NCBI RefSeq assembly: GCF_014905415.1
Contig: NZ_BNEO01000001.1
Location: 1,302,001 to 1,366,000 of the forward strand
Reading direction: 5' to 3'
From: Virgibacillus salexigens
Lineage (GTDB): Bacteria > Bacillota > Bacilli > Bacillales > Amphibacillaceae
Length of the DNA: 64,000 nt
The position numbers were made by a program, and so were the translations under genes. A model generated the notes under the pieces. It did no database searches, was not told the DNA's origin, and was given only the letters and a program-made list of their open reading frames with translations. This document shows positions 9,350 to 18,125 of the stretch, in pieces (the first letter of the stretch is position 1; the number at the start of each line of letters is the position of its first letter).

Positions 9350-10507
9350 TACCAACGCTTCTTCTTTTTTGAAGAATGTTTTTAATGCTTGGTAAATATC
9401 CGCTTTTTCCTTCACAATATAGTACCTAAACTTCGGATCATCGATTTCTTCAAAAGCGCGCATTAAGGTTGATTTTCGATTATAGCCATTTACCTCACCA
9501 TAGCCAAACATACTAGACACCTTCATAACCTTTTCTACAAGGTCGATACAGGTAGGGTTATCGGAAGTGATATTTTCCCCATCGGATATATGAAATGGAT
9601 AGATATTATAGCGAGATGGGTGATACTGTTCTTGGATTAGTTCTAACGCTTTGGAATAGGCAGAAGAACAAATCGTGCCTCCACTTTCTCCCTTCGAAAA
9701 GAAATCTTCTTCGGATACCACTTTCGCTTCCGTATGATGCGCAATAAATTCAATTTCCACTGATTCATATTTTGTTCGTAAGAAGCGAGTCATCCAGAAA
9801 AAGAAACTACGAGCCACATATTTCTCAAATGTTCCCATCGAGGCACTTGTATCCATCATTGCTAATACAACAGCCTTGGATTCTGGCTTGGTTACATCAT
9901 TCCATGTTTTAAAACGTAAGTCATCATTATAGATCGGTGTTATCCCAGGTCTGCCCTCTCTAGCATTCCTTTTTATTGCAGTAAGAATGGTACGCTTTTT
10001 ATCAATATTACCCATTAAACCTTTCTTACGAATATCATTAAACTCAATTCTTTCTGTAGTAATCTCGGCCTGTTCTTTTTCTTGGAGATTAGGTAATTCT
10101 AATTCTCGAAAGAGGGCATTCTCAATTTCTTCTAAGGATACTTCCGCTTCATAGTAATCTTCTCCTGGTTTATCTCCCGCCTTTTTGCCTCTTCCTTGGC
10201 CTTGCTCATCTCCTTTTGGAGCTTGGGCAATAATGTCACCGACTTGGCTATCTCCCTTTCCTTGCCCGACATGCTTTGATTTATTATAGCTATAGCGAAT
10301 CTTATATTCATCTAATGACCGAATTGGAATTTTAATTACATCTTTTCCATTTGACATAATAATGTTTTCTTCACTTACCAAGTCCGGTAAATTATTCTTA
10401 ATAGCATCTTTCACTTTATCCATATGACGTGTTTGATCCTGATAACCTTTACGGTGGAGGGACCAGTTTTCCTTCGATACGACAAAATTCCCCTTATCTT
10501 CTTGCAT
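9347..10507 (-). CDS. yhbH: Sporulation protein YhbH (DUF444, von Willebrand A-like)
   Basis: This 386-residue protein has the N-terminal part [14 protein letters not shown] typical of YhbH. A lysine/glycine-rich linker (about residues 80-115) follows. The C-terminal von Willebrand A-like domain carries a MIDAS-type MDTSASMG. The ATG follows GGAGGGGAAGGC. YhbH (YeaH in Escherichia coli) works with the PrkA kinase/AAA protein, encoded 180 bases upstream on the same strand, and with SpoVR. In Bacillus the set belongs to the mother-cell sporulation programme. Confidence 0.95.
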   Translation of the reverse strand: MQEDKGNFVVSKENWSLHRKGYQDQTRHMDKVKDAIKNNLPDLVSEENIIMSNGKDVIKIPIRSLDEYKIRYSYNKSKHVGQGKGDSQVGDIIAQAPKGDEQGQGRGKKAGDKPGEDYYEAEVSLEEIENALFRELELPNLQEKEQAEITTERIEFNDIRKKGLMGNIDKKRTILTAIKRNAREGRPGITPIYNDDLRFKTWNDVTKPESKAVVLAMMDTSASMGTFEKYVARSFFFWMTRFLRTKYESVEIEFIAHHTEAKVVSEEDFFSKGESGGTICSSAYSKALELIQEQYHPSRYNIYPFHISDGENITSDNPTCIDLVEKVMKVSSMFGYGEVNGYNRKSTLMRAFEEIDDPKFRYYIVKEKADIYQALKTFFKKEEALV

Positions 10508-10645
10508 GCCTTCCCCTCCTATACAATTTGATCTACTTCTGTTTTGATGCTTTCTCTATCCTATGCAAGCACTAAGTTATTATTGCATTATTTAAACTAT
10601 TTTGTAAAAATGGTTCATTTACCATCAAACAGAATTGCTATAAAA

Positions 10646-10675
10646 AATAACAGGGCGCGCGTCCACCCTGTTATT
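10646..10675 (-). terminator. Terminator after prkA
   Basis: On the minus strand AATAACAGGG (10675-10666) and CCCTGTTATT (10655-10646) form a stem followed by TTTTA. It separates prkA from yhbH, so the two need either read-through or separate promoters. Confidence 0.85.
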
Positions 10676-10688
10676 GGCACAAAGTTAC

Positions 10689-12584
10689 TTATCTATTCAA
10701 CAAACTTCCTACATATCGGAGCAGTTCATTCGCTGAGACAGAATTATAACCATATTCGTCAACCAATCTTGCAATAACCTCATTGATTTTCTTCAATTGT
10801 GATTCATCCGGTGTTTTCGTAGAAGTCGTTATTTTTACAACATCTTTCAAATCGGCAAACAATTTCTTTTGAATTGCTTGGCGTAAGCGTTCATGCGAGT
10901 TATAATCAAACCTTTTTCCTTTTCTGGCATACGCAGAAATACGAATAAGAATTTCCTCCCGAAATGCTTTTTTTGCATTTTCTGAAATTCCAATTTGCTC
11001 TTCTATCGAACGCATTAGCTTCTCATCAGGATTCATTTCTTCGCCAGTAAGTGGATCACGCAGCTTATTCTTATTACAATATGCCTCTACATTATCTAGA
11101 TAATTATCCATTAATGTCTTCGCAGATTCTTCATAGGAATAAACAAAAGCCTTCTGTACTTCTTTTTTAGCAATCTCATCATATTCTTTTCTTGCAATAG
11201 AAATATAGTTCATATACTTTTCTTTATCTTCCTGAGAGATGGATGCATGCTGGCTTAAACCTTCTTTTAGTGAGCGCAACACATCCAGAGCATTGATCGA
11301 TGGTACTTCCTTACGAATGATGGCAGAAGATATACGGTTAATTACATAACGTGGATCAATCCCGTTCATTCCTTCCACTGGAAACTCTGCCTTCAATTCT
11401 TCCACATCCATTTGATTAAAGCCTTCAACACTTTCCCCATCGTACAGGCGCATTTTCTTTACAATATCTACACCTTGCTTATTTGAATCTTCCAGCCTGG
11501 TCAAAATAGAAAAGATTGCTGCTACTTTTAGCGCGTGAGGAGCAATATGAACATGCGCCATATCACTTTCTTTGATCATTTTTTGGTAAATCCGTTCCTC
11601 TTGTGAAACTTCCAAATTATAAGGTATTGGCATCACAATAATCCGTGAATGCAAAGCCTCGTTCTTTTTATTGGAAATAAATGAGCGGTACTCAGCTTCA
11701 TTCGTATGGGCGACAATCAATTCATCCGCACTAATTAATGCAAATCGACCTGCTTTAAAATTTCCTTCTTGTGTCAATGAAAGCAAATGCCATAAGAACT
11801 TTTCATCACACTTTAACATTTCCTGAAATTCCATCATTCCACGATTGGCCTTATTCAGTTCTCCATCAAATCGATAAGCTCTTGGATCGGATTCAGAACC
11901 ATATTCGGCTATGGTGGAAAAATCAATGCTTCCTGTCAAATCGGCAATATCCTGTGATTTGGGGTCAGAAGGACTGAACGTACCGATGCCAACACGTTTG
12001 TCTTCGGAAAGGAAAATTCGCTCTACCCGTACATCTTCAATTTTCCCATTGTACTCTTTTTCTAAGCGCATTGTATTAAGTGGTGATAGACTCCCCTCAA
12101 TCCGCACACCATATTCCTCAGCAAATTCCTCACGTAAATGATGCGGGATTAAATGCAATGGGTCCTCATGCATTGGACATCCTTTAATTGCATAAACAGC
12201 ACCTTCCTCTGTCCGTGAATACTTTTCCAGTCCACGTTTCAGCATGGTTACAATTGTCGATTTCCCACCACTTACAGGACCCATTAATAATAGGATACGC
12301 TTACGTACATCCAGCCTTTTCGCTGCTGGATGAAAATATTCTTCCACTAATCTTTCCATTGCATCTTCCAGTCCAAAAATTTCTTCTCCAAAAAAGTCAT
12401 ACATCTTCTTGCCGTCTTTTTCTGTAATACCAGAACTCATGATCATATTATATATGCGTGAATGAGCAGTCTGAGCAATCTCTGGTCTCTCTTTCAATAA
12501 CTCTAGATATTCCGCGAACGTACCTTCCCACTGCAGCTTGCGCTCTTCCTCACGATAAGTTTTCACCTTGTTTAATATATTCAT
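10689..12584 (-). CDS. prkA: PrkA family AAA+/serine protein kinase
   Basis: The protein has 631 residues, the standard PrkA length. The N-terminal AAA domain has the P-loop LLMGPVSGGKST near residue 100, and the C-terminal half is the PrkA domain described as kinase-like. The ATG at 12584 has GGAGGGATCGA before it. PrkA phosphorylates protein substrates, and protease activity has also been proposed. It affects sporulation. A CATATAGT sequence (12625-12618) resembles a sigma-E type -10, but I see no convincing -35. It forms a functional set with yhbH and spoVR. Confidence 0.96.
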   Translation of the reverse strand: MNILNKVKTYREEERKLQWEGTFAEYLELLKERPEIAQTAHSRIYNMIMSSGITEKDGKKMYDFFGEEIFGLEDAMERLVEEYFHPAAKRLDVRKRILLLMGPVSGGKSTIVTMLKRGLEKYSRTEEGAVYAIKGCPMHEDPLHLIPHHLREEFAEEYGVRIEGSLSPLNTMRLEKEYNGKIEDVRVERIFLSEDKRVGIGTFSPSDPKSQDIADLTGSIDFSTIAEYGSESDPRAYRFDGELNKANRGMMEFQEMLKCDEKFLWHLLSLTQEGNFKAGRFALISADELIVAHTNEAEYRSFISNKKNEALHSRIIVMPIPYNLEVSQEERIYQKMIKESDMAHVHIAPHALKVAAIFSILTRLEDSNKQGVDIVKKMRLYDGESVEGFNQMDVEELKAEFPVEGMNGIDPRYVINRISSAIIRKEVPSINALDVLRSLKEGLSQHASISQEDKEKYMNYISIARKEYDEIAKKEVQKAFVYSYEESAKTLMDNYLDNVEAYCNKNKLRDPLTGEEMNPDEKLMRSIEEQIGISENAKKAFREEILIRISAYARKGKRFDYNSHERLRQAIQKKLFADLKDVVKITTSTKTPDESQLKKINEVIARLVDEYGYNSVSANELLRYVGSLLNR

Positions 12585-12690
12585 TCGATCCCTCCATCAA
12601 GGTCGCGGTTTAATTACACTATATGCATTAGCCTACTTGATGATTCCCGTAAAAGAAATTACATTAAAAATCTTATAACCTTCCCTTATA

Positions 12691-12733
12691 GAAAAGCGCA
12701 AGTGTCCCAATCTCTACAGACACTTGCGCTTTA
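12691..12733 (-). terminator. Terminator at the end of the phnDCEE unit
   Basis: Perfect 14-bp arms AAAGCGCAAGTGTC (12693-12706) and GACACTTGCGCTTT (12719-12732). On the minus strand the stem runs into TTTTC right after the last phnE gene. Confidence 0.88.
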
Positions 12734-12738
12734 ACCAT

Positions 12739-13602
12739 TCAACTTTCGCTTCGAACCGAAGCAGGGAAATAACGGTTTTTCAATTGGGTAGACAATACCT
12801 CCAAGATAATAGCAATCAGTAGGATAGCATAGGTAATAAATCCAACCTCACTGAGATCAAAGTAAAATCCAGAAGCCATGAATAGTTCAAAACCAATCCC
12901 ACCGGCACCTGCCGCTGCACCCATTGCAACAGCTACCGAAAAATTGATCTCAAATCTAAGAAACGTCCATGATAATAAATATGTAAACGTTGAAGGTAGT
13001 ACCCCATGGGTAACTATATGCCACCAATTAGATCCGGTCGATTGTAATGCTTCTATGATCCCTTTATCTATCTCTTCAAATGCCTCGGAAAAAGCCTTTA
13101 CTAAATAAGCAATTGAATGAAAAAGCATTCCAAGAACAGCGGCTTCACTTCCTAGGCCTGCTGCGATTGCAAAGATGAGGACCCATAGAACAGTTGGTAC
13201 TGCTCGAATAAACGCAACGACAATTCGTACCGTTTTGGAAACCCATGCATTCGAAAGGTTTGTAGCAGCCATCAAAGAAAGAAACAATGCAATAACTGCT
13301 CCAATAACGGTAGAGAGCACCGCTAGTCCCAATGTAATACCTACTTGATAAAAAGCTTCTCCCAAACTAAAATGATTTAATGCAGGTTCAACGAACATTA
13401 CCTTTAGATTATAGGCCGTTTCTGTAATTGCACTTGCTAAATCAAGGCCCGTATAATCAAATAGCAGAAAACCAATAAGACTTAAAATAATCAATGAACC
13501 GATCGTTGCACGCATAACCAATTGTTGTTTACTTCTAGCCTTAATTAAAATGCTGCCATCCCGGTTGCGTTTCATATACGTTGGTTTTGATAAAGTTTCC
13601 AT
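12739..13602 (-). CDS. phnE: Phosphonate ABC transporter permease PhnE (second copy)
   Basis: This 287-residue permease has about six membrane segments and the BPD-transporter EAA-type region SEAFEEIDKGIIEALQSTG (as EALQSTGSNWWHIVTHG). The PhnE-like FIRAVPTVLWVLIFA lies in the middle. Its ATG shares one base with the stop of the upstream phnE gene (TAATG). Two PhnE-type permeases probably form a heterodimer with PhnC. Confidence 0.92.
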   Translation of the reverse strand: METLSKPTYMKRNRDGSILIKARSKQQLVMRATIGSLIILSLIGFLLFDYTGLDLASAITETAYNLKVMFVEPALNHFSLGEAFYQVGITLGLAVLSTVIGAVIALFLSLMAATNLSNAWVSKTVRIVVAFIRAVPTVLWVLIFAIAAGLGSEAAVLGMLFHSIAYLVKAFSEAFEEIDKGIIEALQSTGSNWWHIVTHGVLPSTFTYLLSWTFLRFEINFSVAVAMGAAAGAGGIGFELFMASGFYFDLSEVGFITYAILLIAIILEVLSTQLKNRYFPASVRSES

Positions 13603-14387
13603 TATAAGATCACCTTCCGTATATAGTTTGATAGCAATTCGATCACGATTACAGCGATAACAATACTAAAAGTAACCAATGCAACTGCATTATAATTCAT
13701 TGACTTATAATACATATCAAACGTGTAACCAATTCCTGTTCCAGTTAGAATTCCTACCAGTGTGGCACTTCTAATATTCGTTTCAATCATAAACAGTATC
13801 CAGCTAATGATTTGGGGAAGGCTTTGTGGAATGACCGCTTTATTAACAATGTGAACATAGGTTGCTCCCGTTGCTGTTAAAGCCTCAACCGAACTATGAC
13901 TCGCTTCATCAATCGATTCAATGAAAGCTCTCGTTAGAAAACCCACCGTACCGACAAATAAAGCTAAATAACCCGTTACGGAATTTTGTCCGAAGGAAAG
14001 TAATAATATTAATGCCCAAGCTACTACTGGGATATTTCTAGATACAGAAGCAATAAATCGGGCTGCCACGCTTAATACCCCATTTATACTCGTTGTTTTT
14101 GAACCCATTATACCTAAGAAAAGGGATACGACTGCAGCTGTTGTTGTAGCTGCAATCGACATAAATATCGTTTCTGTCAGCTTCTCTAAAATGGTTGGAA
14201 GCTTTTCTAGCGATTCCTGTGTAATCAGTAAATTAGCGAAAATCCAACCAATAGCTTGGGGGAATGCAGTTAAGCCTTCCATAAGGTTGAAGTTAGTAAT
14301 AAAAGCTGATAGATACGTAACAGCTATAATAAGGATGAAGAATAAGGTTGCTTGCCATTTTCGTTTTTGCATGACTTTTTCATTCAC
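13602..14387 (-). CDS. phnE: Phosphonate ABC transporter permease PhnE (first copy)
   Basis: This 261-residue permease has about six hydrophobic segments, with SRNIPVVAWALILLLSFG and the coupling loop SSVEALTATGATYVHIV typical of PhnE. The ATG follows GGAGAAATTAAAGTG. It lies 12 bases after phnC and is translationally coupled to the second permease. Confidence 0.92.
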   Translation of the reverse strand: MNEKVMQKRKWQATLFFILIIAVTYLSAFITNFNLMEGLTAFPQAIGWIFANLLITQESLEKLPTILEKLTETIFMSIAATTTAAVVSLFLGIMGSKTTSINGVLSVAARFIASVSRNIPVVAWALILLLSFGQNSVTGYLALFVGTVGFLTRAFIESIDEASHSSVEALTATGATYVHIVNKAVIPQSLPQIISWILFMIETNIRSATLVGILTGTGIGYTFDMYYKSMNYNAVALVTFSIVIAVIVIELLSNYIRKVIL

Positions 14388-14399
14388 TTTAATTTCTCC

Positions 14400-15164
14400 T
14401 TACACCGTAATTAATTCTCGTGTTTGTGTTCCATAGATTCGATTAATCTTATCATCTGTTAATTGGTGATTTGGTCCATCAAAGACAACTTCTCCTTCGT
14501 TTAATCCAATAATCCGATCAGAATATTGATGAGCAACTTCTACTTGATGCAGATTAACTAAACAAGTAATACCTAGTTCTGAAGTAATGCTCTTTAAATG
14601 ATCCATAATAATTTTTGAAGAATTTGGATCAAGGGAAGCAATAGGTTCATCACATAGTACAAGCTTGGGGTCTTGAATCAAGGCACGAGCAATGCCAACT
14701 CGTTGTTGCTGCCCTCCACTTAATTGATCACAACGTTTATATGCATGCTCTTCAATTCCTAGTTTGTGCAGCAAATAAAATGCCCGTGCTTTCTCATCTT
14801 CATTAAATCTCCCAAGTACACCTTGTAGGGTTGATTTATAGCCAAACCGTCCATGAAGAACATTTTCAATAACCGTTAACCTTGGTACTAAGTTATAATG
14901 TTGGAATACCATACCAATGTCCGTACGGAGTTTTCTTAGATCCTTTTTCTTTAATCTACTTACTTCTTGATTATCAAATAGTATACTTCCCTCACTTATC
15001 GATACCATCCGATTGATACAACGAAGTAAAGTTGACTTCCCAGCACCAGATGGACCAATAATAGAAACAAATTCCCCTGCTTTTACATCGAAATTAACTC
15101 CTTTTAATACACGGGTTTCTGTGTTGTAGGACTTACCAAGCTCAATAACTTGTAATAATGCCAT
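14400..15164 (-). CDS. phnC: Phosphonate ABC transporter ATP-binding protein
   Basis: This ATPase of about 254 residues has Walker A GPSGAGKST, signature LSGGQQQRVG and Walker B LVLCDEP, with PhnC-type NLHQVEVAHQYSDRIIGL. I prefer the ATG at 15164, eight bases from AGGAG, over one at 15170 that nearly touches the site. It powers phosphonate uptake with PhnD and the two PhnE subunits. Confidence 0.93.
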   Translation of the reverse strand: MALLQVIELGKSYNTETRVLKGVNFDVKAGEFVSIIGPSGAGKSTLLRCINRMVSISEGSILFDNQEVSRLKKKDLRKLRTDIGMVFQHYNLVPRLTVIENVLHGRFGYKSTLQGVLGRFNEDEKARAFYLLHKLGIEEHAYKRCDQLSGGQQQRVGIARALIQDPKLVLCDEPIASLDPNSSKIIMDHLKSITSELGITCLVNLHQVEVAHQYSDRIIGLNEGEVVFDGPNHQLTDDKINRIYGTQTRELITV

Positions 15165-15318
15165 CTTCATTACTCCTTTCTGTTTATAGTGAAGCTTCTA
15201 TCGGTGGGAGTTCTTTTATCCCCCGTCAATTGTTAATACTCCGAGATGCTTAAAACCTCTGAACACAATCGTACGTATACTGGTAGCCTCCTAAGGATCA
15301 CTGTCAGTTACATGGTAG

Positions 15319-15353
15319 GATAAAAGAGTATGCCGTTCTACCGTGCATACTCT
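15319..15353 (-). terminator. Attenuator-like terminator between phnD and phnC
   Basis: Arms AGAGTATGC (15325-15333) and GCATACTCT (15345-15353) are perfect. On the minus strand the stem is followed by TTTTATCC. Its place just after phnD suggests partial termination, giving more binding protein than membrane complex. Confidence 0.7.
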
Positions 15354-15376
15354 ATTGGTTTATTGACAAGCTTTAT

Positions 15377-16414
15377 TTACTTATTGATTTCACGAATCGG
15401 ATCAAACCATGCATCTTCTACAGGAGCGAATCGTTCGGCACCAGATTTAAAGAATAAAGCAGATCCTTCTGCATCTTCTGGGACAAAAATGGATGCATTA
15501 TTTGCTACTTCATCAGAGGTTAAAGCTTCTTGTAATTTCTTATAATCTTCTTCGCCTAACGTGTCCATATTAGCAACAAACGGTGCATTTAATACTGGCG
15601 TAACACTCATTAGTGTAAATTTACTACCAGTCACTTTATTGAATGGTTCAGCGGCATCATCCTTGACACGATAAACGGAGCCGACCTTATTCTCTTCTCC
15701 TTCTGTAATTTCCACATAATTTTCCACACATGTATCACAGAAAGCAGCAACATCGGCATTACCAGATAATAAATTCACGGCTGAACCTTGATGGGAATTA
15801 CCAAACAGTACCTGAGAGAAAAGTGATCCACCTTCCATTAAATCTTCTTCTGTTAAATCGGCATATTGATCTTGTTCGGTAAAGTGTGCAAGAATACTAG
15901 AAGAAGGTACTTTAAATCCTGATGTGGAGCTATTTGAAACAAATGAGAATGACTTGTCAGCAATCGTGTCTAATGAAAATTCGCCATCCTTTTTAAACGT
16001 TTCTTGGTCATCAACATTGACAGCTAACCAGCTGTGATAAACAGCATCGTCTAGTGTGCCAGAAGGACCTGTTGGAACAACCAGCGGCTGAATCGAATCA
16101 TTACTGTCATTTGCTTCGATATATCCTTGTGCACCCATAAATGCAACATCTGCATTATTATTAACTAGCGTTTCAATTGCAATTGCATAATCTGTAGTTA
16201 AATGATGTTCTACTTCTTTCCCTGTTGCATCCGCTATTACTTTCCCAATCTCATCACGAGACGATTTCAAATCTTCTCCTGATTCATTTGGATACCAAAC
16301 AATATCAATGACATCATCTACTTCGGGTTCTCCATTTGCATTACCTGTTGAACAGCCAACAGCAAATACAGCTAATAAAAGTAAAACAGCTAACCTAGAA
16401 AATGCTCTTCTCAT
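15377..16414 (-). CDS. phnD: Phosphonate ABC transporter substrate-binding lipoprotein
   Basis: This 345-residue PhnD-like periplasmic-type binding protein starts with a lipoprotein signal ending AVFAVGCSTG. Family features include DIVWYPNESGEDLKSSRD, FMGAQGYIEAND and SFVSNSSTSGFKVPSS. It captures phosphonates, or possibly phosphite or phosphate esters, outside the membrane. It is separated from the C-P lyase genes by 154 bases that contain PhoP-like repeats and a TATAAT, so it probably has its own promoter. Confidence 0.92.
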   Translation of the reverse strand: MRRAFSRLAVLLLLAVFAVGCSTGNANGEPEVDDVIDIVWYPNESGEDLKSSRDEIGKVIADATGKEVEHHLTTDYAIAIETLVNNNADVAFMGAQGYIEANDSNDSIQPLVVPTGPSGTLDDAVYHSWLAVNVDDQETFKKDGEFSLDTIADKSFSFVSNSSTSGFKVPSSSILAHFTEQDQYADLTEEDLMEGGSLFSQVLFGNSHQGSAVNLLSGNADVAAFCDTCVENYVEITEGEENKVGSVYRVKDDAAEPFNKVTGSKFTLMSVTPVLNAPFVANMDTLGEEDYKKLQEALTSDEVANNASIFVPEDAEGSALFFKSGAERFAPVEDAWFDPIREINK

Positions 16415-16520
16415 GTTAAACGCCCCTTATTTATAGATTTATGACCATTAAATAGACAGACTAATTCTCAAGCCTATTCAATTGTCCTATATCATTGAAA
16501 CATAAATAATTTAAAAATAG

Positions 16521-16563
16521 ATTATATTTACAATAGTTTAACTATTATTTAAGCTTGTTTACA
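16521..16563 (-). promoter_or_regulatory. Candidate PhoP-box promoter of phnD
   Basis: Read on the minus strand, TGTAAA (16563-16558), TTAAAT (16552-16547) and TTAAAC (16541-16536) are spaced exactly 11 bases, followed by TATAAT (16526-16521). B. subtilis PhoP~P binds TT(A/C/T)ACA-like hexamers at this period. The match per hexamer is only partial. An AATAGTT/AACTATT dyad overlaps the site. Confidence 0.45.
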
Positions 16564-16568
16564 ATTAC

Positions 16569-17393
16569 TCAACAGTCGATTTGTTTCTTCTTTCGAAGTG
16601 GAAGCATCGGACTAGTCAGCGAGCCAACTTCTACCTGAGCACCGAAATATCCATGATAATCTGTTCCACCAGTCATGACTAAGTGATATTCCTTTGCTAA
16701 TTCCTCTACTTTAAGAACATCCTCCTCCGTATGATCAGGATGATTTCGCTCTATTCCACCTAAACCAACTTCCATTAGCTCTGGAATTAATTCATACGAA
16801 TCAAGCTGTCCGGGATGAGCTATTACAGCCAGTCCACCGTCCGCAACAATTGCTTTTACAGCATCTGTCGCATCAACATACGTAATATCACCTGCTGCAG
16901 GACCCTTCCCTTTAAATAACCGTTGATATACCTGTTGATATTCAGCTGAATTGAAATCAGCCTCCGTTATATGTTCCATCACATGTTGTTTATAAATAAT
17001 CGAGCTTGGCTTCGCTGATTCAATGATCATTTGTTCATCCAAGTAATAACCATGACGATTTAACTGGTCAATCTGCCATAACGTATGACGTTGCCGTCTC
17101 CTACGTACTGCTTGACAAAGCGCATTGATATGTTTCGCCGGCCTTTGATAATGATAGCCTAGGACATGTACCTTTCGATCTCGCTTAAAATCATAAGCAG
17201 AGATCTCAATTCCCGGAATTACTTCGATTCCAAAGGTACAGCCAAGGGTTTGTTTTTCTATCAAACCATCCGTACTATCATGATCCACAAAACTCAGATG
17301 GGTAACCCCCTGTTGTGCCGCCTTTTTTAGAACAGTACGAACAGCATCTGACCCATCAGAATAATAGCTATGCACATGGAGGTCAGCCCTCAC
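16569..17393 (-). CDS. PHP-domain phosphoesterase of the C-P lyase operon (PhnPP-like)
   Basis: This protein of about 274 residues belongs to the PHP superfamily. It has DLHVHSYYSDGS with the HxH metal motif, FVDHDSTDG, VIAHPGQ and GTDYHG as metal ligands. I start it at GTG 17393, six bases after GAAGGTG; it then overlaps the end of phnL by 11 bases. In C-P lyase operons lacking phnP, a PHP enzyme called PhnPP (described from Eggerthella lenta) hydrolyses the cyclic phosphoribosyl product. This gene fills that slot, because no phnP or phnN is present. The function is inferred from context and family. Confidence 0.8.
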   Translation of the reverse strand: MRADLHVHSYYSDGSDAVRTVLKKAAQQGVTHLSFVDHDSTDGLIEKQTLGCTFGIEVIPGIEISAYDFKRDRKVHVLGYHYQRPAKHINALCQAVRRRRQRHTLWQIDQLNRHGYYLDEQMIIESAKPSSIIYKQHVMEHITEADFNSAEYQQVYQRLFKGKGPAAGDITYVDATDAVKAIVADGGLAVIAHPGQLDSYELIPELMEVGLGGIERNHPDHTEEDVLKVEELAKEYHLVMTGGTDYHGYFGAQVEVGSLTSPMLPLRKKKQIDC

Positions 17394-18105
17394 GGATAAC
17401 ACCTTCTTTGGGAGATCGTATCGCTCTTGTTCTCATATCAAAGACTTTGTCACAGAGGCCATTCATAAATTCAATATCATGGAAAATCCCGATTAGTGTA
17501 GTTCCATTTGTTTTCAATTTTTCGATGATTTCCCGTACTTTTACCTTTGATTGTTGATCCAAACTAGCAGTTGGTTCATCTAATAATAGTAATCTTGGTT
17601 GTTTTACGGTTGCCATTGCAATATTAAGCCTCAGTTTTTCTCCACCCGAAAATGTATTTGGGTAGGTATCCCATAATTCCCTATCAAGCTCAAAATGATT
17701 CAATGCTTTTTCTGCTTCTATCTTAGCAATCGCTGTTGTCTCTCCCATTTCCAGCAATGCTTTTTCGATAAGTTGTCTAGATGTTGTCCGTGGCATGACG
17801 TTTAAAAATTGCGATACGTAGCCAATTTCATGTTTTCGGAGATAGAGAACCTCACGTTCTGTTGCATGTGCTAAGTCGATCAACCCATAGCGCTTCGAGT
17901 CATATACAATACTTCCTTTATCTGGCAAGTAGGTACGGTAGATACTTTTTAGTATGGTAGATTTGCCACTACCACTCTTACCCGCAATGCCGATAAATTC
18001 TCCTGCATCTAAAGAGAAATTAATCTGTTCTATGGCTTGCATGGTTTTGCCTAGATGATGAATTGTAAATCGCTTGCCAAAATTCGTAACCTCTAACATT
18101 GCCAT
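17383..18105 (-). CDS. phnL: C-P lyase system ATP-binding protein PhnL
   Basis: This 240-residue ABC-type ATPase has Walker A GKSGSGKST, signature FSGGEKLRL and Walker B LLLLDEPTASLD, with PhnL-like YVSQFLNVMPRTTS. The ATG at 18105 lies six bases after AGGAGGT. PhnL associates with the C-P lyase machinery rather than with a membrane permease. It lies 20 bases after phnM and overlaps the PHP gene. Confidence 0.92.
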   Translation of the reverse strand: MAMLEVTNFGKRFTIHHLGKTMQAIEQINFSLDAGEFIGIAGKSGSGKSTILKSIYRTYLPDKGSIVYDSKRYGLIDLAHATEREVLYLRKHEIGYVSQFLNVMPRTTSRQLIEKALLEMGETTAIAKIEAEKALNHFELDRELWDTYPNTFSGGEKLRLNIAMATVKQPRLLLLDEPTASLDQQSKVKVREIIEKLKTNGTTLIGIFHDIEFMNGLCDKVFDMRTRAIRSPKEGVIREG

Positions 18106-18125
18106 TATCGTACCTCCTGTTCTTC

